DNA from: GCA-003244245 sp963712995
Lineage (GTDB): Bacteria; Actinomycetota; Actinomycetes; Mycobacteriales; Pseudonocardiaceae
DNA length: 64,000 bases
NCBI GenBank assembly: GCA_963712995.1
Contig: CAVQKH010000030.1
Span: 1 to 64,000 of the forward strand
Direction of reading: 5' to 3'
Shown here: in pieces, positions 25,332-34,423 of the stretch
Numbering within the stretch: the stretch's first letter is position 1
How the letters are laid out: the number at the start of each line of letters is the position of its first letter
Notes under the pieces: model-generated
Databases searched by the model: none
What the model saw: the letters and a program-made list of their open reading frames with translations, nothing else
What the model was told of the DNA's origin: nothing
Position numbers and translations under genes: made by a program

Positions 25332-26981
25332 ATGGCGGAGCTGACGATCTCTTCGGAGGAGATCCGGAGCGCGATCGAGAACTACGTCACCTCCTTCTCG
25401 ACCACGACCTCGCGGGAAGAGGTCGGTGTCGTCACCTACACCGCTGATGGCATCGCCAGGGTGGAAGGCCTGCCCTCGGCGATGACCAGTGAGTTGCTGG
25501 AGTTCCCCGGTGGTGTGCTGGGTGTGGCGCAGGATCTCTACGTGGGGGAGATCGGTGCGGTCATCCTCGGCGGCTTCGAGAGCATCGAAGAAGGCCAGGA
25601 GGTCAAGCGCACCGGCCGGGTGCTGTCGGTGCCGGTCGGGGATGGCTTCCTGGGCCGGGTGGTGGACCCGCTCGGCAGCCCGCTCGACGGCTTGGGTGAC
25701 ATCGTTGCCGATGAGCAGCGGGTCCTCGAACTGCAGGCACCGACGGTCCTCGACCGGCAGCCGGTGAAAGAGCCGTTGCAGACCGGCATCAAGGCGATCG
25801 ACTCGCAGACCCCGATCGGTCGCGGCCAGCGCCAGCTCATCATCGGTGACCGCAAGACCGGCAAGACCGCGGTCTGCATCGACACCATCCTCAACCAGAA
25901 GGCGAACTGGGAGACCGGCGACCCGAGCAAGCAGGTGCGCTGCATCTACGTGGCGATCGGCCAGAAGGGCACCACGATCGCCGCGGTCCGCCAGACCCTG
26001 GAGGACGCCGGCGCGCTGGCCTACACCACCATCGTCGCCGCACCAGCGTCGGACCCGGCCGGTTTCAAGTACATCGCGCCCTACACCGGTTCGGCGATCG
26101 GCCAGCACTGGATGTACCAGGGCAAGCACGTGCTGATCATCTTCGATGACCTGTCCAAGCAGGCGGAGGCCTACCGGGCCATCGCGCTGCTGCTGCGCCG
26201 CCCGCCGGGCCGGGAGGCCTACCCCGGCGACGTGTTCTACCTGCACTCCCGGTTGCTGGAACGCTGCGCGAAGCTGTCCGACGAGCTGGGCGGGGGATCG
26301 CTGACCGGGTTACCGATCATCGAGACCAAGGCCAACGACATCTCCGCCTACATCCCCACCAACGTGATCTCCATCACCGACGGTCAGTGCTTCTTCGAGT
26401 CCGACCTGTTCAACCAGGGTGTCCGGCCGGCGATCAACGTCGGGGTGTCGGTCTCCCGGGTCGGCGGTGCGGCGCAGATCAAGGCCATGAAGGCGGTCGG
26501 CGGCACGCTGCGCCTGGAGCTGTCGCAGTACCGCGAGCTGGAGGCGTTCGCCGCGTTCGGGGCGGAGAACCTCGATGCCACCTCGCGGCGCCAGCTCGAG
26601 CGCGGTGCCCGGCTGACCGAGCTGCTCAAGCAGGCGCAGTACGCGCCGGTGCCGGTCGAGGAGCAGGTCGTCTCGATCTTCCTCGGTACCCGAGGGCACC
26701 TCGACGAGGTGGCGGTGGCCGACGTGCGGCGTTTCGAGTCGGATTTCCTGGCCGACATCCGCCGGCACCACTCGGGCATCCTGGACGCCATCCGGGAGAC
26801 CAAGCAGTTCAGCGACGACACCGAGCAGCAGGTGGTGGACGCGGTGACGGCGTTCAAAAAGCAGTTCACCACGACCGACGGCTCGACGCTGGGCACGGAG
26901 GCCGAGGCCGACGCGATGGACGCCGAGGACGTTGAGCGCGAATCGGTGAAGGTCAACAAGCCGGCTCCCAAGAAGAAGTGA
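25332..26981 (+). CDS. atpA: ATP synthase F1 subunit alpha
   Basis: 549 residues. Non-catalytic nucleotide-binding subunit: Walker A GDRKTGKTAV, the Q-loop GQKGTT, the arginine-finger region in SVSRVGGAAQIKAMK. The C-terminal tail (EAEADAMDAEDVERESVKV) is extended and acidic, as in mycobacteria, where such an extension suppresses ATP hydrolysis. That role is inferred here. atpG starts seven bases after the stop. Confidence 0.96.
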   Translation: MAELTISSEEIRSAIENYVTSFSTTTSREEVGVVTYTADGIARVEGLPSAMTSELLEFPGGVLGVAQDLYVGEIGAVILGGFESIEEGQEVKRTGRVLSVPVGDGFLGRVVDPLGSPLDGLGDIVADEQRVLELQAPTVLDRQPVKEPLQTGIKAIDSQTPIGRGQRQLIIGDRKTGKTAVCIDTILNQKANWETGDPSKQVRCIYVAIGQKGTTIAAVRQTLEDAGALAYTTIVAAPASDPAGFKYIAPYTGSAIGQHWMYQGKHVLIIFDDLSKQAEAYRAIALLLRRPPGREAYPGDVFYLHSRLLERCAKLSDELGGGSLTGLPIIETKANDISAYIPTNVISITDGQCFFESDLFNQGVRPAINVGVSVSRVGGAAQIKAMKAVGGTLRLELSQYRELEAFAAFGAENLDATSRRQLERGARLTELLKQAQYAPVPVEEQVVSIFLGTRGHLDEVAVADVRRFESDFLADIRRHHSGILDAIRETKQFSDDTEQQVVDAVTAFKKQFTTTDGSTLGTEAEADAMDAEDVERESVKVNKPAPKKK

Positions 26982-26988
26982 CGCGATA

Positions 26989-27951
26989 ATGGCAGCGCAG
27001 CTCAGGGTTCTCCGTCGCCGGATCCGCTCGGTCCAGTCCACGAAGAAGATCACCAAGGCGATGGAGCTCATCGCCACCTCGCGGATCGCCCGCTCCCAGG
27101 CCCGGGTCGAGGCGTCCCGGCCGTACGCGAAGGAGATCACCAAAGTGCTCTCCGCGCTGGCCAGCGCGGCGGGGACGCTGGACAACCCGCTGCTGGTCGA
27201 GCGGGAGAACCCGACCCGGGCCGCGATGCTGGTGGTGACCAGCGACCGGGGCCTGTGCGGGGGCTACAACGCCAACCTGCTCCGAGCCGCCGAGGAGCTG
27301 CAGGCGTTGCTGCGCGACGAGGGCAAATCCGTGCGGCTGTATCTGATCGGTCGCAAAGCCCTCGGCTACTACACCTTCCGCGAGCGGGCGATCGAGCAGT
27401 CCTGGAGCGGGTTCTCCGAGCAACCCTCCTATGAGAATGCTGCTGCGGCGGGAAACGCGCTCGTGCAGGCGTTCCTCTCCGGGGCCGACGACGAGGACGA
27501 CGATCCCGGACCCGATGGCGTGCCCGGTGTGGACGAGCTGCACATCGTCTACACCGAGTTCCGCTCCATGCTTACCCAGACCCCCCAGGCGCGCCGGATC
27601 GCGCCCTTGGAGGTCGAGTACGTCGAGGATGATGAGCAGGATCCGGTGCAGCGGCCGCGCTCGGATGGCTTGGCACCGCTGTACGAGTTCGAACCGGACG
27701 CCGAGGAACTCCTCGCCCACCTGCTGCCCAAGTACATCAACACCCGGATCTACGCGGCGCTGCTGGAGGCGGCGGCCTCGGAGCAGGCTGCCCGCCGGCA
27801 GGCGATGAAAGCCGCCACGGACAACGCCACCGATCTGATCCAGGACCTCACCCGTGAGGCCAACCGGGCTCGTCAGGGCCTGATCACCCAGGAGATCAGC
27901 GAGATTGTCGGCGGTGCGGAAGCGCTGGCCGCCGCGGGAAGTGATGGCTGA
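26989..27951 (+). CDS. atpG: ATP synthase F1 subunit gamma
   Basis: 320 residues, the rotor shaft. N- and C-terminal coiled-coil helices (KKITKAMELIATSRI and NATDLIQDLTREANRAR) flank the Rossmann-like part with TSDRGLCGGYNA. Two acidic insertions (about 165-177 and 206-220) resemble the extra loop of actinobacterial gamma subunits. It overlaps the atpD start by eight bases. Confidence 0.95.
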   Translation: MAAQLRVLRRRIRSVQSTKKITKAMELIATSRIARSQARVEASRPYAKEITKVLSALASAAGTLDNPLLVERENPTRAAMLVVTSDRGLCGGYNANLLRAAEELQALLRDEGKSVRLYLIGRKALGYYTFRERAIEQSWSGFSEQPSYENAAAAGNALVQAFLSGADDEDDDPGPDGVPGVDELHIVYTEFRSMLTQTPQARRIAPLEVEYVEDDEQDPVQRPRSDGLAPLYEFEPDAEELLAHLLPKYINTRIYAALLEAAASEQAARRQAMKAATDNATDLIQDLTREANRARQGLITQEISEIVGGAEALAAAGSDG

Positions 27952-29401
27952 GATGACCACAGCAGACAAGTCGACCGTCCCGCAGCGCTCCGAAGCGGGT
28001 ACCGGCCGGGTGGTACGGATCACCGGACCGGTGGTCGACGTGGAGTTCCCCGCCGGTCAGGTGCCGCCGCTGTACAACGCGCTGACGGTGCAGGTCGAGC
28101 TGGAGGCGCTGCGCAAGACGATGACGCTGGAGGTCGCGCAGCACCTCGGTGACCACACCGTGCGCGCCATCGCGATGCAGCCGGCGGATGGCCTGGTGCG
28201 GGGCGCGCCGGTGACCGATACCGGATCGGCGATCTCGGTACCGGTCGGTAGCCAGGTCAAGGGCCACGTCTTCAACATGCTGGGCGAGTGCCTGGATGCC
28301 CCGGACACGAAGTTCTCCGGGGACCGCTGGAAGATCCACCGCGACCCGCCGCCGTTCGACCAGCTCGAGGGCAAGACCGAGATGCTCGAGACCGGGTTGA
28401 AGGTCATCGACCTGCTCACCCCGTACGTGCAGGGCGGCAAGATCGGCCTGTTCGGTGGCGCCGGGGTCGGCAAAACGGTGCTCATCCAGGAGATGATCAT
28501 CCGGGTGGCCCGGAACTCCGGTGGCACATCGGTGTTCGCCGGGGTGGGGGAGCGCACCCGTGAGGGCAACGACCTGTTCCTGGAGATGCAGGAGGCGGGC
28601 GTCCTCAAGGACACCGCGCTGGTTTTCGGTCAGATGGACGAGCCGCCCGGCACCCGGATGCGGGTTGCGCTGTCCGCGTTGACCATGGCGGAGTACTTCC
28701 GCGACGAGATGAACCAGGACGTCCTGCTGTTCATCGACAACATCTTCAGGTTCACCCAGGCGGGCTCAGAGGTCTCCACCCTGCTGGGCCGGCTGCCCTC
28801 CGCGGTGGGCTACCAGCCGACGCTGGCCGACGAGATGGGCCAGCTGCAGGAGCGGATCACCTCGACCCGGGGCCGGTCGATCACCTCCATGCAGGCGATC
28901 TACGTGCCCGCCGACGACTACACCGACCCGGCGCCGGCGACCACGTTCGCCCACCTGGACGCCACCACGGAGCTCTCGCGTGGGGTGTTCGCCAAAGGCA
29001 TCTTCCCGGCGGTCGACCCGTTGACCTCGTCCTCCACCATCCTCGACCCGCAGTACGTGGGTGAGGAGCACTACCGGGTGGCGCAGGAGGTGAAGCGGAT
29101 CCTGCAGAAGTACAATGATCTGCAGGAGATCATCGCGATTCTGGGCATTGATGAGTTGTCCGAAGAGGACAAGGTCACGGTGAACAGAGCCCGCCGGATC
29201 GAGCGGTTCCTGAGCCAGAACATGTACTCCGCCGAGCAGTTCACCGGCCAGGAGGGCTCGACGGTACCGCTCAAGGAGACCATCGAGGCTTTTGACAAGC
29301 TGTGTAAAGGTGACTTCGACCACATGCCCGAGCAGGCCTTCTACCTGTGTGGGGGGCTGGAGGATCTGGAACGGAAGCACCAGGAGCTTGCCAAGAGCTG
29401 A
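27944..29401 (+). CDS. atpD: ATP synthase F1 subunit beta
   Basis: 485 residues. Catalytic subunit with P-loop GGAGVGKT, the GERTREGNDL catalytic Glu segment and the DELSEED-equivalent ELSEEDK. The ATG at 27944 has GGGAAG upstream; an ATG at 27953 is an alternative. In nearly all actinobacteria atpC follows at once; here the next gene begins a 6.9-kb accessory block. Confidence 0.95.
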   Translation: MAEMTTADKSTVPQRSEAGTGRVVRITGPVVDVEFPAGQVPPLYNALTVQVELEALRKTMTLEVAQHLGDHTVRAIAMQPADGLVRGAPVTDTGSAISVPVGSQVKGHVFNMLGECLDAPDTKFSGDRWKIHRDPPPFDQLEGKTEMLETGLKVIDLLTPYVQGGKIGLFGGAGVGKTVLIQEMIIRVARNSGGTSVFAGVGERTREGNDLFLEMQEAGVLKDTALVFGQMDEPPGTRMRVALSALTMAEYFRDEMNQDVLLFIDNIFRFTQAGSEVSTLLGRLPSAVGYQPTLADEMGQLQERITSTRGRSITSMQAIYVPADDYTDPAPATTFAHLDATTELSRGVFAKGIFPAVDPLTSSSTILDPQYVGEEHYRVAQEVKRILQKYNDLQEIIAILGIDELSEEDKVTVNRARRIERFLSQNMYSAEQFTGQEGSTVPLKETIEAFDKLCKGDFDHMPEQAFYLCGGLEDLERKHQELAKS

Positions 29402-29484
29402 CAGACATCCCGGAGCTGACGCCGCGAGCAATGGCCTGGGTCGATAGTGCCTCACCGATGACCTCGGTCTGAAGGTCCCCGGAC

Positions 29485-29490
29485 TACCCT
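29485..29490 (+). promoter_or_regulatory. -10 element TACCCT, leaderless MNT/HEPN unit
   Basis: TACCCT ends 7 nt before the ATG at 29498, supporting a separate leaderless promoter for the pair after atpD. Confidence 0.45.
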
Positions 29491-29497
29491 GGCAACT

Positions 29498-29788
29498 ATG
29501 AGCACTCCCGCCTCGGAGCCGTTGCTGCCACCAGCAGCCGAGAATGCGGTTCGCGCGCACGCTGATCAGCTACGGGCGATCGCCGCAGAGCACGGGATCA
29601 GCGAACTCCGGTTCGCTTCCCTCGGGAGGCTGGTCGGTCACGTGGCCGAAGACAAGGACGCGCTCGACGTCGCCGACTTCGAACTCGCCGCCATTCAACT
29701 GCTCGGTGCCGACGTGCGGCTGTACTCCGATCGAGTCCTTCGCAAGCCACACGTCAGTCCAGATCTTGTAACAGCCCAGCCGGTGTGA
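29498..29788 (+). CDS. MNT-domain-like minimal nucleotidyltransferase, probable antitoxin
   Basis: 96 residues. The middle segment matches the minimal nucleotidyltransferase motif GS-X10-DxD as AS (residues 41-42), ten residues, then DKD. The conserved Gly is therefore Ala, and the third acidic position (usually in an RVDLV strand) appears to be Arg in ADVRLYSD. MntA-type antitoxins AMPylate a HEPN toxin; these changes suggest weak or lost activity. The stop overlaps the HEPN gene start by four bases, the usual arrangement. Identification rests on motif plus context. Confidence 0.65.
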   Translation: MSTPASEPLLPPAAENAVRAHADQLRAIAAEHGISELRFASLGRLVGHVAEDKDALDVADFELAAIQLLGADVRLYSDRVLRKPHVSPDLVTAQPV

Positions 29789-30126
29789 GCGACGACGTCC
29801 GGCCGGACCGGCACGCGCTGCTCGAACTCGATGCGTTGCTGGCTCAGATCGAGTCCTTGGTCGCAGAAGGTGACCGCGCCCGCTTCGATAGCGACGACCG
29901 GTACCGCTGGATCTTGCATAGGCTGTGGATCGCGGTCGGCAACGAGGCGATTGCCTACGTTCGCCTCGCGGGGCTCAATCCTTATGTCGCGCAGCCGTGG
30001 GCACGCCTGTACCGATTGCGAAACATGCTGGCGCACGACCGGCTCCCCGACATCGACGAGGACGAGGTGTGGCGGATGACGACCATTCGCCCAGCCCAAC
30101 TGCGCGAACAGATTCGCGATCTTTGA
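29785..30126 (+). CDS. HepT-like HEPN ribonuclease domain protein, probable toxin
   Basis: 113 residues, all-helical. The HEPN RX4H motif is present as RNMLAH (about 79-84). In HepT the motif continues HxY, and that Tyr is the residue AMPylated by MntA; here the sequence is HDR, so the Tyr is absent. The ribonuclease residues are kept while the modification site is lost, paralleling the altered MNT partner. It sits in the island that separates atpD from atpC. Confidence 0.7.
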   Translation: MSDDVRPDRHALLELDALLAQIESLVAEGDRARFDSDDRYRWILHRLWIAVGNEAIAYVRLAGLNPYVAQPWARLYRLRNMLAHDRLPDIDEDEVWRMTTIRPAQLREQIRDL

Positions 30127-30133
30127 CTTGGCG

Positions 30134-30262
30134 GCGCAGGAGCAATGGTGCGTGCCTGTCGGGGGCCAACACGTAGGTGTTGGTGCGCGGCAGGCGGGTG
30201 ATCAGTCCCTTGAGAGATAACCGGGTGAGGTCGTAGCTCATCTGGCCGGCGGTGTAGGCAGG
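30134..30262 (-). pseudogene. Winged-helix-like C-terminal gene fragment
   Basis: The reading frame AYTAGQMSYDLTRLSLKG followed by LITRLPRTNTYVL resembles the LRRLRLKGLIxRIPxTHRY segment of a conserved actinobacterial protein that I associate with mobile or phage-like genes. It has no start and soon loses similarity, so it is a fragment. The rest of the 30127-30382 gap shows nothing else. Confidence 0.4.
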
Positions 30263-30382
30263 TGCCGAGCAAGAGGCGCACCTAGGCGCGAAGGCTCCGG
30301 TTGGTGAACCCGCTATTCAAGCCCCACACGGTCGGCTCGCCGCCGACCGCCGAACTTGCTGCGCCGCAAGTCACTGGGCGGC

Positions 30383-30388
30383 TAGGGT
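30383..30388 (+). promoter_or_regulatory. -10 element TAGGGT, leaderless DUF6247-like gene
   Basis: TAGGGT ends 7 nt before the ATG at 30396; it decides the start in the absence of a ribosome-binding site. Confidence 0.45.
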
Positions 30389-30395
30389 GCCCATC

Positions 30396-30722
30396 ATGGC
30401 CGCTACCGCCTACAGTGCCCCATTCGCTACCGCATCACCGGCTGAACTGCGGGAGGCGATCTTGCCGGAGGATGTATCCCAGTTCGACCGCAGCTACCGG
30501 GAAGCTCTGGACGCAGCGGCCCAGACGCTGCGCTTGGACGAGCTGGAGAAGTTCCTGGTCCACTGGCGCCGTATCGCGTGGTCCGCGACCGCTCGCGGCC
30601 ACGACCACTGGCGAGCAGTGCTGGCCCGAGCCGAACACACCCTGCGCACAGGGGAACCGCCCCCCGGCACCGTGTCGGAGGAAGAGATCGAAGACCTCAT
30701 CAGGGCGCGGCTGGGCCGGTAG
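30396..30722 (+). CDS. DUF6247-like protein, probable antitoxin
   Basis: 108 residues. The pattern REAILPEDVSQFDRSYREALDAA followed by LEKFLVHWRRIAW fits a helical actinobacterial family I know as DUF6247, usually paired with a small toxin-like gene. A leaderless -10 supports the ATG at 30396. The partner downstream is broken (see the remnant at 30722-31390), so this may be an orphan antitoxin. Family assignment is from memory. Confidence 0.6.
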   Translation: MAATAYSAPFATASPAELREAILPEDVSQFDRSYREALDAAAQTLRLDELEKFLVHWRRIAWSATARGHDHWRAVLARAEHTLRTGEPPPGTVSEEEIEDLIRARLGR

Positions 30723-31390
30723 GTGTACCGGTCAGAACCTATCCCGAAGCACGGGATGCGATCGCTTCCCTTCCTGAGATTGCCCTAGTGCAGCGCCGCG
30801 TTAATCCTTCGGGGGGTTGATCCAGGCGTTCGGGTCAGTGAGGTCATCAGCACAGCCAAGCGTTTCGGCGGGACCTATGGCGCCAAGCTCCTCGAGTGCG
30901 CGTGATCCTCCGATGACCTGAGGTGGCGCTTGCATCGACACGCCCGTGGCATTCCGGTGGTGTCGAGGTGTTGTTGCTGGTCATCACCTCATCGAGGGTC
31001 GGGCTCGGTGACATCTCTAGTCGGCTCTCCCACCAAGATCGCGGTTTGTGGCCGGAAACGACACGACGTGTCGTTTCCGGCACACAAACCGCGATCACAC
31101 CCCTGTCGGCCACCGATCGCCACCTCGACGACCCCATCGCCTGGCTCACCGCACAACCCCCGCAGGACTTATGCGGTGCAGCACTAGCCGGGTACGCCGA
31201 GGCGCTGGGGGTGATGAAGCTCGTGCCATGGAGCGGGGAGTCGATCAACAAGGCCAACCCTGGTGGTGAGGTCCGGCAGTTAGTCTTTGGCCCTGGAGGC
31301 AGGGGAATGGTGACCTATCTGGTACTGGAGGACCAGCAACTGGTGGACGTGCTCGAAGTCCAGTGGGTCGGGGAGGGAGATTCGGCCTAG
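30722..31390 (+). pseudogene. Broken RelE/ParE-like toxin, split around a palindrome
   Basis: Immediately after the DUF6247 gene, 30722-30820 encodes VRTYPEARDAIASLPEIAL, a typical toxin N-terminus (TPxARxxLxxLP). The matching C-terminus lies about 330 bases later (about 31150-31390), with KLVPWSGESIN and GRGMVTYLVLEDQQLVDVL. The interval has no frame joining them and contains the long palindrome at 31037-31096. I read it as one toxin gene opened by insertion of repeat DNA. The 30821-31036 stretch has no other gene I can support. Confidence 0.55.
31037..31096. repeat. Long near-perfect inverted repeat (about 28-bp arms)
   Basis: Arm 31037-31064 (GATCGCGGTTTGTGG...) is repeated inverted at 31068-31096 with a single-base insertion, around a 3-base centre. 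It falls inside the broken toxin gene. Its outer GATCGCG ends differ from the CATGATCG family, so it may be a second palindrome type. Confidence 0.8.
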
Positions 31391-31593
31391 GCGCTTGCGG
31401 AATCCCGATCGACAAAAGGTTGGCATGTGCGAGCTGACCGCCCGCCAAGCCGACGACATCTACGAACTGATCAACGCGTCGGCCGGGGCCGGCCGTCCGG
31501 ACGGGAACCGAACTCACTTCCTCGGCCTACGGGGCCTCGGTCTCTTCAGGAGACCCTACCCAGACCACCAGCCGCAAGCATTGTCGGGACCGA
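31391..31593. other. Gap between broken toxin and TPR remnant
   Basis: A short plus-strand frame from 31425 begins CELTARQADDIYELINASAG and then stops resembling protein. No RNA gene, promoter or repeat is evident. Probably debris. Confidence 0.3.
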
Positions 31594-34163
31594 TCAGTTC
31601 CCGGAGGCACGGCGGCGAGTTTCGGTGTCTTCGTCGAACTGATGGGCCGCCTCGTGCTGGCCTAGCGCCCGCAGATCGGCGGCGAGGTGATTGGCCGAGG
31701 TGAGGGTGTCGGGGTGTTCCTCGCCCAGCACCCGATGCCGCCGGGCCAGGGTGTTCTCATCAAGGCGCCGCGCTGCCTCATACTGCCTCAGCGCCCGCAG
31801 ATCGGCGGCGAGGTGGTTGGCCGAGGTGAGGGTGTCGGGGTGTTCCTCGCCCAGCACCCGGCGCCGCCGGGCCAGGGTGTTCGTGATCAAGGCGCGCGCG
31901 CTGCCTCGTGCTCCCCCAACCCCCACAGGTCGCGCGGCGAGGTTGTCGGCCGAGGCCAGGGTGTCGAGGGTGTTCCTCGCCCAGCACCCGAGGCAGCCGG
32001 GCCAGGGTGTCCTCGTCAAGGTCGCCGCGCTGCGCTGGTACTCCCCCAGCGCGCACAGAGTCGCGGGCGAGGTTGATCGGCCGAGGTCAGGGTGCCAGGT
32101 GGTCGATCCTCACCCAGCACCCGATGCCAGCGGGCAAGAGTGTCCTCGTTAAGGCGCTGGGCCACGCTCGTGCTGCTCCCAGCGCGCACAGGTTGGCCGC
32201 GAGGTTGTTGGCCGAGGCCAGGGTGTCGGGGTGATCCTCACCCAGCACCCGACGCCGCCGGCCCAAGGTGTCTTCCTCCAGCCGCCGGCGCCGCCTCATA
32301 CTGCCCCAGCGCCCACAAGTTAACGGCGAGGTGGTTGGCCGAGGTCAGGGTGGCGGGGTGATCCTCACCCACCGCATCCCGACGGCTGGAACTCAAGGGC
32401 ACGCTCGAAGAGCGGCAGGCTCACCGCTGGTTCACCGCGAGTCAGCAGGTAAATGGCGGCCTTGCTCGAGCAACGACTCGAGGTCATCGCTAGCGTGAGT
32501 CGAGCGCCACGGCTGGCGTCGGTGAGCAGTCAGAACGTGCGGGAGCAGCCGTCGCCATTCCGGCCAGGTGCCGGGGTTATTCCACGGGTCGGGGGGGACG
32601 GCGGCGCGGAGTAGCCTCACCGCAGCCACGGCCATCTCGGACTCCGCCTCGCCAGCCGAACGGGCTGCGCAGGATGGCTTGGACCAGCCGGTGCAGCTGC
32701 AAACTGTCTGCCTCCACCCGGGCCAGTGACCGGGTGCGCAGCAGCCGGGTGAGCCTGGCGAATGCCAGCGGGTCCCCGATCATGGCCCCGAGCGCGCCGG
32801 GCAGCGCATCCGAGTGGGCGGTGAAGAGGGTAAAGGGGATGGGTTCGGGGGCGAGTTGGGCGCATAGGGTGAGCAGTTCCAGTGCGGCGGGATCGTCGGC
32901 GGCGAGCCGGTCGAACGCCACCTGCCAACTGGCGGCCAGGGAGACCGAATACCCCGTGGGCGCATCGGCGGCCAGCAGTTCGGCGGCTCGGGTGTGCAAG
33001 CAATCGCAGGTACTCGTCGGTGGGCAGGCCGGTCTCGTCCAGATAGGCGGCGGCTTGGGCTACCGCCAGCGGCAGATTGTCCACCGCTTCGGCGATCCGG
33101 GCCGCGTCAGGAGCCGAGAGCCGAGGTACGCGCTGCATAAGGAGGCTGACGGATTCGCCGGGGTCGAACAGATCGACCGGCACCGCAGCGGCCAGCGCGC
33201 GCCACCACGGATTGCGGGAGGTGATGAGCACCTGGCCAGCCCCACCGCCGGGCAGGAACGGCGTCAAGAACTGCGGGATCCTCGGCGTTGTCGTAGATCA
33301 GCAGCCACCGGTCCCGATCTCGCAATGCGCCCAGTAGCCGTGATACCGCGGAGGGGATGGGGTCGCTCTCGGCGGCGAGGTCCAGGGCGCGGGCCAGGTC
33401 GGCCAAGCGTTCTGGGATGAGGGTGGGTTGTTCCGAGGGCACCCACCACGACCACGTCGTAGTCGCCGCCGTGGCGGTGGGCGTACTCGATGGCCAGGGC
33501 GGTCTTGCCGATCCCGCCCATGCCGTGCAAGGCGTGCGCCACCGTCGCGCCGCCTGCCAGGAGCGAACGTCGCAGGTCAGCGATCAACGTGGCGCGGCCG
33601 GTGAACTGGGCGCTGCGGGCGGGCACGTTCCAGACCCGGCCGACCGGCGCCTGCTCCGACTCGGCTCGCGGCAGCTCGATGAGCGCCTGATACACCGCCG
33701 TGTGGAGCGCCTCCGGGCTGCGGACCATCGCTGCCGTCAGTCCGGCGTCGCGCAGCCGGGCGCGAAACGCCGCCTGCCGCTGGCCGTGTTCCAGATCAAG
33801 GAACAGCTCCGCGTCGCCCGGGGTTTTGTCGTCAAGCAGAAACACCAGGCGCGGCAGGCCGGCCTCACTGGCCGCCTCGAACTCCAGCTCGGTGTAGGAC
33901 AGCTCGGGGCGGTCCCGTACCGGTGAGCCGTACCGGAAGCCGACGATGGCGAGGTACACATCTGCGGCCCGTACCGCCTTGCGGCAAACCTCGCTGGGCT
34001 GGTCGTCGCGGGCGGCGAAGTAGGCCATGTCAGTGACCGCGTCACCGGCCCGCAACACCGCCCGCTCGGCCGCATCCACGAAGGACCCGCCGCTGGGCAG
34101 CCGGCGCAGCTCCGAGGTGTGGCTCAAGAAGATCTGTCGCGGCTGGCCCACGCCGCACAGCAT
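31594..34163 (-). pseudogene. DUF4062-like/NB-ARC/TPR STAND NTPase, heavily frameshifted
   Basis: The N-terminus (34163 to about 33660) encodes a DUF4062/TIR-like domain (QIFLSHTSELRRLPSGGSF, VYLAIVGFRYGSPV). The NB-ARC follows with QFTGRATL and Walker A GMGGIGKTA. Then the frame must shift at about 33450, 33285, 33000, 32630 and 32450 to follow Walker B (WLLIYDNAED), VLITSR and the helical region. It shifts several more times in the TPRs. A full product is impossible. It is the third gene after the XRE/DUF397 pair on the same strand. The TIR-like N-terminus suggests an NLR-type defence ATPase before decay. Confidence 0.8.
31672..32365 (-). repeat. Six tandem TPR-coding units of about 126 bp
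   Basis: Units spaced about 126 bp encode RRHRVLGEEHPDTLTSANHL plus LAADLRALGQYEAA, the kinesin-light-chain-type TPR. Units near 31680 and 31806 are almost identical in DNA. Others have 1-base changes that break the frame. This is the C-terminal sensor part of the STAND gene, not a CRISPR. Confidence 0.8.
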
Positions 34164-34195
34164 GCCACCCACCACCACGTATGGGTGGCGGGCGA

Positions 34196-34399
34196 TCAGC
34201 CGTCGAGGCGCCCAGCCTTGACTACCGCGGTGAAGGTGCGCCACTCGGTGGGGCTGACTGCGAGCACGGGGCTGGCGTCGCCGAGTTTGCTGTCCCGCAC
34301 CAGCCGGTGACCAGGCAGGACGGCCACCTCGACGCACTGCGCGCTGCCCGAGCTGTAGCTGCTCGTGAACCAGCGAGCGTCGGGTATGTCGTGTCGCAT
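34196..34399 (-). CDS. DUF397 domain protein
   Basis: 67 residues: ARWFTSSYSSGSAQCVEVAV, VRDSKLGDASPVLAVSPTEW, ending FTAVVKAGRLDG, a full DUF397. It follows the XRE-DUF5753 gene by 24 bases and precedes the STAND remnant by 32. This is the second such pair in the window, again beside a decayed STAND gene. Confidence 0.88.
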   Translation of the reverse strand: MRHDIPDARWFTSSYSSGSAQCVEVAVLPGHRLVRDSKLGDASPVLAVSPTEWRTFTAVVKAGRLDG

Positions 34400-34423
34400 C
34401 GGAGAGCATCCTTTCCGGCGTGG

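Noticed and set aside
31672..32365. Regular DNA repeats resembling a CRISPR array
   Set aside because: Units are contiguous with a 126-bp period and encode TPR helices; there are no unique spacers and no cas genes.
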